Both the position numbers and the translations under genes were made by a program. This document shows positions 29,530-40,649 of a stretch of 64,000 bases of DNA, in pieces; the stretch's first letter is position 1, and each line of letters opens with the position of its first letter. The DNA comes from Anolis sagrei (lineage: Eukaryota; Chordata; Lepidosauria; Squamata; Anolidae): positions 90,791,000 to 90,854,999 of the forward strand of contig NC_090034.1 in the NCBI RefSeq assembly GCF_037176765.1. The letters are read 5' to 3'. Below the pieces are notes generated by a model. That model made no database searches and was not told the DNA's origin. It worked only from the letters and a program-made list of their open reading frames with translations.

Positions 29530-32500
29530 CTGGAGATGAAGAAAGAGAAACAATGCGTCAGTGAAAAGTCCAATCAATGTGAAAAGTACAGGAAGCATAC
29601 AACCCCTCTGTTATGTCAGTTCCATTATCTGCCAGTCTGCTACTGAGTACAATTCAAAGTGCTGGCTTTATCCTATAAAGCCCTAAATGGTTCTGACCCA
29701 GCTTATTTGTCCAAATGTATCTCTCTCTATGAACCATCTCGGTTAAGATCATTTGGGGAGGCTCTGCTTTCGGTCCCAACTCCTTCGCAGGCGTGGTTGG
29801 TGGAGACAAGGAACAGGGCCTTCTCAGTGATGGCCCCTCAGCTGTGGAATCTGATCCACCCTCTCCCTCCTGACCTTCAGAAAGAAATCAAAACCATGGT
29901 TATGGGACCAAGCCTTTGGGCAGGAATGCAGTGCAATAAGTGAAGATGGAATATGTCTAATCATGACTGCAACGGCTTCTTGACAATTATTTCGAATTGT
30001 GTAGTTTTAGTAATTAGTTTTAATGTTTATATGCTTTTAATGTTATGTTTTAATGTATATGTTTATTTTATTATATATCTGTTATATGTGGCATCAAATT
30101 GCTGCCTATTGTAAGGTTGCTCTGAGTTCCCTTCAGTAAATAAATAAAAAAGGGCCATCCTGAATCAGCAGGGAGCAAAGTGTGACCCTTGTGCCACATG
30201 TGGCCCCCAAAGGCTCCTTTTGCAGTCCTAGACTCTTGTGATGAGTTGTCCATTTCCTAAAAGCATCTGGAACAAGCATTTCAATTTTAAAATAAGTTTC
30301 ACCACCTCCTTCTGGTACTGTTTAAATGAATTATAATTACATTTCTTCCTTTTCCACTTCATTATTTCAATTGCAGTGGGAAGCAAAAATATACTAAACC
30401 CCCAACACCAGTTAAAAGGCACATATATGGTAAAACTGTAAATAAAAACTATTAATGTATTGTTCCTCTGAGGATGCTTGCCATAGATGCAGGCGAAATG
30501 TCAGGAGAGAATGCTTCTAGAACATGGCCATATAGCCCGAAAAAACCTACAACAACCCAGTGATTCCAGCCATGAAAACCTTCGACAATAAATTAATGTA
30601 TTCTTCAAAATACATAATTTCATAGGGTTTCTGGAAAAGATGGCTAGTTTAAAATCAGTCAGCCAATCCAGTTGACAAAGCAGGTCATTCCACAATCTGG
30701 AACTGGTTGAAGAATGTCTTTTGTGAAAGAACTGTCAGCCAAATTTTGGCTGACTGAAGTTAATGTTTAGAGGAGAAAGAAAATCTCATTGGTAACCTGG
30801 AATTAAATCATCTAGGGTCTTAAAGTCAACAACCAGCACTTTGTAATTTGCCCAGAAACCATTTGATTATCGAGGCTGAGTTGTGATGCCTCTTTTAAGA
30901 CAGCAAACCCTGTTGAAACCTCTCAAGGCCCGGTTCTCAATGAGGCACTGGGAGGCAGAGGAGATAGAAATACGACAGTCTTTATTTGCAAATAAATGGA
31001 ACTGCCAGGTAGCAGTAATCAAAAGGAAGTTCCACCCTGAGATGCAGCTTGTTGTGGCTTTTATAAGATTTCCAAGTACATTGTACACCTTTAAATATCA
31101 CCTTCAAACATCCTCTTTCCCATGCTTCTTTCCCTTTCATCCCCTTTCATCTTCCCATATCGTACTTTGAACAGTTGTTTATCTAAATAGCAATTTCCCC
31201 ATAATTTCCCGATTACAATCATTCAATATTATTCAGTCTTATCAATTACCACTGGAAGTTTCTCTCTTCATTTAAAGCACCCATTTGGTCCAATTTATCA
31301 AAATCAAAATACCATCCTTGTTTGAATTGTCTTCCATCTGAGATTGTTGCTTCTAAGGTTTATTGCCCTGCCTTACCCATTAATGCCTTACCCATTAAGG
31401 GTCATGAATTCGAAGCCAGCCCGGGTTGGAGTGAGCTTCTGACCAATTTGTGTAGCTTGCTGTCAACCTTTGCAGCCTGAAAGTCAGTTGCATCTGTGAA
31501 GTAGGAAATTTAGGTACCGCTTATGTGGGGAGGCTAATTTATGATGCCATAAAAACCTCCAGCAAGCATGCAAAGTATGAGGAAGTACTTCATCAGTGTC
31601 GCAAATGGACAGTGAAGCAACAGCTCCCCTGGTGGCCAGAATACTCTCATGAAAAAGCTGGGATATTAAATAGCCTCAGTGTGTCTGTCTATATATGCTG
31701 TGTGTCTATGGCATTGAATGTTTGCCATGTATATGTACATTGTAATCCGCCCTGAGTCCCCTGTGGGGTGAGAAGGGCGGAATATAAATACTGCAAATAA
31801 ATAAATAAATAAATAAATTAGACTTTTTTTTAACATAACTAAAGAGGGCGATTGGTTGCTTATTGCCCTGCTTCTTCTTAGGGTTCCATGGGGTGCATGT
31901 TTTTGTTTTGTTTTGCTTATATCAGTGGTTGTCAACCTGTGGGTCCCCAAATGTTTTGGCCTTCAACTCCCAGAAATCCTAACAGCTGGTAAACTGGCTG
32001 GGATTTCTGGGAGTTGTAGGCCAAAACACCTGGGGACCCACAGGTTGAGAATCACTGGCTTATATGATCCTTTTCCTGTGTGTGTGTTTCTAAAGGCAGA
32101 CTCTTAAATTGATTTCTTCGAAACTCTTCTAACACTAAGAAAACACTAAGATTTATATTTATTTAATCAAAGCTACTCTTCCATACTATTGCAATCTATT
32201 AATCAAATTAAATCATATTAAATCAGGTGCTTGTCTCTTGTCCCCTTCATGATAGTAGGAACAACTTTTATGAATACTCTTTTAGAAATACCAAACATGC
32301 ATTTCTGGCCAGTTGGTTTAAGTACCTGGGTTCTTTTTTCTTTTTGGCATTTTTGAGAGTACATTGTAATTCTGTGTATGTGTGTTTAAATTTAATGTCT
32401 ATGTTGTTTTTATTATTCCACCCCCCCCCCATCACTTCAAGAGCCAGGTGCGTTGGAAGGTGATACTAAAACACTTCAAAATTAAATAAAAAGGCAGACC

Positions 32501-35500
32501 TCTGTACAGTAGCCCATATCTGTCCTACACTGTTGAGAAAGAGTATGTTGGCTAACACAGGACTTAGCTGCATTGCCAATGCTTTTTTGTTTCACGTCAC
32601 ATCACATTCTTCTGCTCTGCAGCGACCATGTTTACACCACACTCAAAACATACAGCATGGTGAGATTGCTATAACTGACCACACATTTCCTCCTGGCAAA
32701 CTCATCTCAATGCAAAGAGGGGCTCAACAATCTTCAGTCTTTCACATAATTTTTTTCCACACAGCCATGGCCACTCCGCACCCCACTCCCCCGAAAATCA
32801 TAGAAATATACATATTTTCTGTTAAATGGATATGCAGTAATAGTGACATATTAGTATGTCACTATCTATATACATGCACCTTCTTAACCACACCAACGAC
32901 TTAAATCAAGAAATTATTTACTAAGATCTACAGAGACACTCGCTAGAACACCTCAGCAAGCGAGAGTCCAAAAGTGGCAGGCTAAAACCCAGAACCTCAA
33001 TCAATGGCTGATACCAAATGAGAGTCTCCCTCATTTGAAAACTGGGTGACTTGGAAGGCACTGAACAGGCTGTGCCCTGGCACCACGAGGTGCAGAGCCA
33101 ACACTAAGAAATGGGGCTACAAAGTGGAATGCATGACATTCAAGTGTGGAGAAGAGCAAACCACAGACCACCTACTACAATGCAAACTGAGCCCCGCCAA
33201 GTGCACAATGGAGGACCTTCTTATAGCAACACCAGAGGCACTCCAAGTGGCCAGCTACTGGTCAAAGGACATTTAATAGAATGCCAAGTTTGCAAACTTT
33301 GTGTTTTTTTTTTGTTTTTGAAATAGAATACAACCGTTTGGCTCACTCCTGACACGATAAATAAATAAATAAATAAATAAATAAATACCTTCTTCACCCC
33401 CTTTCTCAATATTAAAATTAACACTAGGAAACAGTTACCTCCTTTTGAGGATGATAAAGTTATGGCTTGGCCCAAATGGCTTCCCAACCAACCTGATCCA
33501 CTTGTTCCAACTCCTGCCTTCAACTACACAGGGATGCAAAGCCATACACAAATCAATCATCCCAGCTTTTCTGGAAAACTACAGAGCAAAAAGCAAAGCT
33601 ATTTGAACTGGACTGAAGCCCAAAGAACTTCACCTCAAGTGAGTAGTCAAGAATGTTATGTGTTTGGATCACAACAACTACAAGGTGGATATGATTGCTT
33701 TATTATTTTTAGACAAACCTAGTCTTCGGTCTCATGCTTTCCAAACTTCCTGGCTACCATGTGTTTGGAGAGTGACTTAGGCAACACTTTCTTCCTGCAT
33801 GCAGAGGACCTTCGCCAGAGGAGCTGAGAGGCTTTAAGCCTCTCAACCTTCCTAATGCTGTGACCCCTTAATACAGTCCCTCATGTTGTGGTGACCCCCA
33901 ATCATAAAATTATTTTTGTTGTTCTTCACAACTGTAATTTTGCTACTGTTATGAATTCTAGTGTAAATATCTGATGTGCAGGATGTATTCACTTGACCAA
34001 ATTTGGCACAAATACCTGATATGCCCGAATTTGAATACTGGTGGGGTTGGGGGGGGGGTTGATTTTGTCATTTGGGAGTTGTAGTTGCTGGGATTTATAG
34101 TTCACCTACAATCAAGTAGCATTCTGAACACCACCGCCAACAGAATTGGACCAAATTTCCCACACAGAACTCCCATGACCAACAGAAAATACTGGAAGGA
34201 TTTGGGAGGAATTGACAGTAATTTAGGGGAGAGCATGCCTACTCTGCCCTCACCGCTTGGAGTCTCAGAAACAGCCCTCTCCTTGGCTGAGATGCCAGCT
34301 GAGAGGTTGGCGAATCACAACAGGAGGAGGGCTTTTGGTGGGAGGATTCGCCATCTGTTTCCAAAAAGGAAGAGAAGGACAGGTGGAGAGATCTTCAGCC
34401 TTCTCTGCCAAAGGGGTTCCTAAAACCATCAGAAATATGTGAAGCCCCCCTTGCGACTCCCCCCAGGAGTCCCAAACTCCAAGTTGAGAAGGACTGCTTT
34501 AAGCCTTACTCTTCCCTCACCATAAGGTCAGGCAGCTATAACTCTCAAAATGCCAGAAGGTGTTTTTGTTGGAGATGATTGGCTGACAACCTGGTGAACA
34601 CTTCTATGTCTGGATTTTCTGAATTCCTGAACTGGTTAGAAGACATGCCTTGCCTTTCTTCTTCCTTAATGTTGTCCTTTGTGACATCTGTAAGCCATTT
34701 CAGAACATATGAGTCCTTGCCGCTAAGTCCCCCAAGTCTACTAGTTTGGAGATATTCACAGTTTCTAACAATATTCTGCGAACAAGATCAAGATGCCCTT
34801 GTCGCTCAGATAAAACCGAATTGGGGCAGCACTTGCCACATTAATAAACACCTTATCATTTCTGTTTCAACAAAGTGTTCTTTTGTGTTCTCTTGTTCTC
34901 CCTACAACAAACCACATTGCTATTCCTGTTCATGGTTAAAGGTTAACAAATATGCAGGCCAACCTGGGTGGCCTTAGGAAGGGATTTTAAAAATGTGCAA
35001 AGTATAGAGAGATTGTGTTGTCGAATGCTTTCATGGCTGGAACCACTGGGTTGCTGTGAGTTTTCCGGACTGTATGGCTGTGTCCTGGAAGCATTCTCTC
35101 CTGATGTTTTGCCCACATCTATGGCAGGCATCCTCAGAGGTTGAGGGGTCTGTTGGCATCTAGGCAAGTGGGGTTTATATATCTGTGGAATAATGTCCAG
35201 GGTAGGAGAATGAACTCTTGTCTGTTGAAGTCAAGTGTGAATGTTGCAATTGGCCACCTTGATTAGCATTTAATGGAAGCAGTCAGTCTTTGAACCTGCA
35301 AGGCCATTAAATGCTAATTAAAGTGGCCAATTGAAACATTCACACTTGCCTCAAGCAGACAAGAATGCTTTCTCCCACCCTGTACATTATTCCACAGATT
35401 TATTTATTTATTTATTTATTTGCTGCATTTGTTGACCGCCGTTCTCAGCCCTAGGGCGACTCACGGCGGTGTACAACATATAAAAGACAATTTACAATAA

Positions 35501-37991
35501 AGCAGTAACAAAATATCAACATATCAATAATACGACAATAATATAATTACACTAAATAATCCGCTCCGTCTCATTGTAGAATCATAACCAAACTCGTAAT
35601 CCATGTTCCGTTCCAGTCGTCATTGCCAATTATTGTAGCATTTAGTTAAATGCCTTCTCAAATAGTCATGTCTTTAGGCTCTTACGGAAAGACATAAGGG
35701 AGGGCGCCTGTCTGATGTCTACAGGGAGGGTATATAAACCTCACAGATATATAAACCTCACTTGCCTAGTTTCCAACAGACCTCTCAACCTCTGAGGATG
35801 CCTGCCATAGATGTGGGTTTATTTATTTATCATGTCAGGAGCAAACCAAAACAGTTGTATTGCATTAAGAACAAACAAACAAAACACAAAGTTTGCAAGC
35901 TTGGTATTTTAGATGTGGGTGAAACGTCAGGAGAGAATGCTTTTGGAACATGGCCATACAGCCCAGAAAACTCACAGCAATCTATAGAGAGATTGTTGGC
36001 TGCTCCTTTGTTGTTAATGGGAACCAGCATATACCTTCCACATTTGCCCACTCTTGTTGAAGTGAAAGAATACCTAGTTAGCAACCAGTAGTTGCTCTTA
36101 ACAACTCAATTCAGGACCTTGAAATATAAAGTTTTCAAAGGAATATGTTAACCCTGACTGTCAAAAAAGGGGGATTTCTTTGTTATTTTTAATTTGTTGT
36201 GAAAAATGTGCAATTTTTTCATCCCCAAATGCTTTCTATGGGATGTGGGAGCATTTTCGCCATGCTTTTGCTTTTACTCAGTTACTCATGAATAGGAGGT
36301 GAAAATCACTCATACTTGCATTTGGGACATTTTTTGTGTGAGGATGTGATAGTAGGGATTCAATTTTCTAATATCTTAATGGGAACCAGCATATACCTTC
36401 CACATTTGCCCACTCTTGTTGAAGTGAAAGAATACCTAGTTAGCAACCAGTAGTTGCTCTTAACAACTCAATGCCAGTTGTTAAGAGCATGAGGAAGAGA
36501 ATGCTATTATCTTCATGTCCTGCTAGGACGCTTCCCATATGTTACTGGTTGGCCACTATGCAAACAGGATGCTGAAGCAGATGGGTCTTTGGTCAGATCA
36601 AACAAGGCTTTCCTTTGTTCTTATGTAGGCACTCCCCAAGCCCCATTTTCCTGGCAACTTTGTGCTTCCTTATGTGACTTGGAGAAGAAAAGACTGAGGT
36701 GTGACATGACTGCCATATTTAAATACCTGAAAGGATGCCATGTATTAAAACCCAGTGTTCTTTTTAATCTAGAACATATATCAATGGACTCAAAGTACAT
36801 TGGGCCTTGGTATCTGATGGGATTTGGTTCCAAGACCCCACAATGGATATAAAAATATCTGGATCCTCAAGTCCCATTATTTACTATTATTATTTATTAT
36901 CTATATAAATAAAAATGTAATGTTAGTTTATGGGATTAAGATAACTCAAAAACCACTGAACAAATTGACACCAAATTTGGACACAATACACATATCAGGC
37001 CAAAAAGTGACCATCACTCATAAAAACACTGAAAAACACAGCGGAAGGGACTTTAAAAGCAAAAAAAGCAAAAAAAAAAAAGGCACTACAATGTGTGTGC
37101 AAAAACAACTCCTCCAGCAAACAAAACACACAATAGCATATCCATACTCTCTTCCACACTACAGCTCCCAGCATCTCCTAGACCAGATCAGCATCTCCTA
37201 GGCTGATCTGGCCGGGGTGGTCCATGCCTTGGTCACCTCTAGACTGGATTACTGCAATGCTGCCCTTGAAAACAGCTCGGAAATTCCAACTGGTCCAACG
37301 GGCAGCAGCCAGGATGTTAACTGGGGCTCATTACAGAGAGAGGTCAACCCTCCTGTTTAAGGAGCTCCACTGGCTGCCGTTTATTTTCCGAGCCCAATTT
37401 AAGGTGCAGGTGCTTACCTACAAAGCCCTGAACGGTTTGGGACCACCCTACCTGCGTGACCGCATCTCTGTCTATGAGCCCACACGCTCACTTCGGTCAT
37501 CTGGAGAGGCCCTGCTCGTGATCCCGCCTGCGTCGCAAGCGCGCTTGGTGGGGACGCGAGACAGGGCCTTTTCTGTGGTGGCCCCCCCGACTTTGGAACG
37601 CCCTCCGAAAAGATCTTAGACAAGCCCCTACATTGGCAGTCTTCAGAAAGAATTTGAAAACCTGGCTGTTCCTATGTGCCTTTTCAGATTAGGAACCTCA
37701 ATACCAAGTCCCAGAAGCACCTTAGTAGTACCATGATCACTGCACACCGCACACTGCACTTATTTTATAATCCTATATTCCTCCCGCAATATCAGCACTT
37801 TAATCCTGTACCCACTACTCTGGCCGGCCCAGTTTTAATAATTGTTTCGATGTATTGTTACTGTTACTGTTTACTCTGCTTAACTGTTTTTAATTTGCTT
37901 TAGGTATTGTATTGTTGTATTGTGTTCTGAGGCCTCGGCCTATGTAAGCCGCATCGAGTCCCTCGGGAGATGCTAGCGGGGTACAAATAAA

Positions 37992-38030
<39 letters not shown>

Positions 38031-39748
38031 GACCAGGCCCTTTAGGAGAGGAGGGTGATCCAAATGCACTGCTTCCAAGCTGCAAGCTTTATTTTCCTTG
38101 GATTTCTTTGAGAGCATCCCAATCCCTGCATATTTCCAATTTCCTATTCTTGGACTGCAACTCCCAGCAATCCTCCAGATAAATAGATTAGATAGAGATA
38201 GGTAGGTAGATAAAGAGATATATAGATCAGGACTACTGCTGGGAGTTGCAGTCTAAGAATAGACAGAGAAGGAAGAAAGGGAAGAAAGAAGAAGGGAAAG
38301 AAAAGGTGGAGGGGAGAAGGAAGGGATGAAGAAGAGAAGGAAGGAAGGACAGAAAGAAAGAAAGAAAAAGGGGAAGGAAGGAAGGAAAGAGGGAAGGAAG
38401 GAAGGAAAGAAAGAAAGAAGAGAAAGAAGGAGCGAAAGTTGGCCACAGCAAGGCGTGGCGGGTTCAGCTAGTTATTTATAATAATATACCATTGTTTATT
38501 TATGTGTTTGTTTGTTTGTTTATTTATTTATTATTTACTTTGGCATAGTAAACTGATCTCCTTTGTATAAAATGGCAAAACCAAGGTTTGCACTTTTGGG
38601 TATTTTTCAAGTAACAGATGGCTGAATCCATGGATACAGAATGTATAGACAGGGCTGTCTGCACAAGAAAAAAAGGTTCTCCCTAAACATTTGGCAAACT
38701 TATTGACTGTAAGTACTGTTCAGCAGTGGATCAGGTTAACTGGGTTGGCTGATTGTGAGTTCTCCATCTTTGGAGGACTTTAACCAGATACTACGTTGAC
38801 ATCTTTCAGGAATACTTTAGTTGTATTTTCCTGCATTCCAGAGAGTTAGAGCAGATGGCTCTTGTGGTCCCTTCCAATTCTGTTGCTGATTCCTATCTGG
38901 ATCTCCCCAGCTCAATATAAATGCATTCCACCAGTACTTGAATTATGCAGGAATAAGCTATTAAAAGAAGTACTGAGTCAACTCAGATCAATATAGTCTC
39001 CATAAATCTATTGTGAACAGTTTCCATGGAGTTATCTGATCTTTTGGCTTCTTCCCCATGGTCTTACAGGAACTATTTTGTCCTTTCATATAGGGATGAA
39101 TAATTAGAGTAGTTTGAATGTATATTCCCTTATTAACCAACTGGGAGATTAAGATTGTCTGGGGAGGGCCTGCATCTGCCCTTGCGCTATGCTACTCTGC
39201 TGCTGAGTATGCATGCCCAGTGTGGAACACATCTCACCGCACTAAAACAGTGGATGTGGCTCTTAATGAGACATGCTCCATTATCACAGGGCATCTGTGC
39301 CCTACACCACTGGATCTACAGAGATACTTGCAGGAACACTTCAGCAAGCGAGAGTCCAAAAGTGGCAGAACCTCAATCCATGGCTGATACCAAATGAGAG
39401 ACTCCCTCCTGGGCACACAGAAAATTGGGCAACTTGGAAGGTGCTGAACAGACTGCGCTCCGGCACCACGAGATGCAGAGCCAACCTTAAGAAATGGGGT
39501 CACAAAGTGGAATCCACGACGTGCGAGTGTGGAGAAGAGCAAACCACAGACCACCTACTACAATGCAACTTGAGCCCTGCCACATGCACAATGGAGGACC
39601 TTCTTACAGCATCACCAGAGGCACTCCAAGTGGCCAGATACTGGTCAAAGGACATTTATTTAATAGAATACCAAGTCTACAAACTTTATGTTTTGTTTGT
39701 TTATTTGTTTTTAATGCAATACAACTGTTTGGTTCGCTCCTGACACAA

Positions 39749-39779
<31 letters not shown>

Positions 39780-40614
39780 ATCCAATATTTTCACTTATCC
39801 AGTGTTCTGCCAGCCCATTTGTGTTGGATAAGCGAGACTCTATTGCAGGGATCCTCAACCTTTATAAACAGAGGGCCAGGTCAGAGCCCCTCAAACTGTT
39901 GGAGGGCCGGATTATAATTCGAGAAAAGCATGAATGAATTCTTATGCACACTGCACATATCTTATTTGTAATGCAGAAAACACTTAAAAACAATACAATA
40001 ATTTAAATGAAGAACAATTTTAACAAATATAAACTTATTAGTATTTCAATGGGAAGTGTGGGCCTGCTTTTGGCTGATGAGATAGGATTGTTGCTGTTGT
40101 GTGCTTTCAAGTCATTTCAGACTTAGGTTGACCCTGAGCGAGGGCTGGGTATATGACCTTGGAGGGCCGTATTTGGCTCCCAGGCCTTAGTTTGATGACC
40201 CCTGCTCTAAGGCATTGAGTAATTGTCTATATGTAAACCACCTTGAGTCCCCATCGGGGTTGAGAAAGGTGGGGTATAAATAAGGTAAATAAATAAATAT
40301 TAAATTCTTCCTCTGGGCCTGAAGAAACTGAATATCTCTCTGTAGTAGTCTGTCTATAAGGCCTAACTATCCTAGAGCAGGGGTCCACAAACTTTTTAAA
40401 CAGAGGGCCAGGTCACAGTCCCTCAAACTGTTGGAGGGCTGGATTAGAATTTGAAAAAAAATTAACGAATTCCTATGCACATGGCACATATCTTATTTGT
40501 AGAGAAAAAAACACTTTAAAACAATACAATTAAAATGAAGAACAATTTTAATAAATATAAGCTTATTAGTATTTCAATGAGAAGTGTGGGCCTGCTTTTG
40601 GCTGATGAGATAGG

Positions 40615-40649
<35 letters not shown>

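Larger units (their letters stand above)
35017..35982. mobile_element. Penelope-like foldback with two nested insertions
   Basis: The left arm starts GTTGTCGAATGCTTTCATGG (35015 on) and the right arm ends CAGCCCAGAAAACTCACAGC. The arms meet near 35285. A 14-bp exact TSD TATAGAGAGATTGT (35003-35016 and 35983-35996) brackets the whole. The right arm is split by an L2-like end and by a LINE-A tail. Confidence 0.8.
36900..38472 (+). mobile_element. Nonautonomous Helitron
   Basis: It begins TCTATATAAATAAAAATGTA (5' TC) and ends GCCACAGCAAGGCGTGGCGG...CAGCTAGT, i.e. a GC-rich hairpin followed by CTAGT. It lies between A (36899) and T (38473), the A|T target typical of Helitrons. No Rep/helicase is present. 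The interior has an inverted pair (GGACTGCAACTCCCAGCA at 38154, TGCTGGGAGTTGCAGTCT at 38238), a polypurine tract and a nested L2 LINE. Confidence 0.82.

Noticed and set aside
38144-38451. Ser/Pro/Leu/Phe-rich open frames on the - strand
   Set aside because: These are translations of the polypurine tract inside the Helitron.
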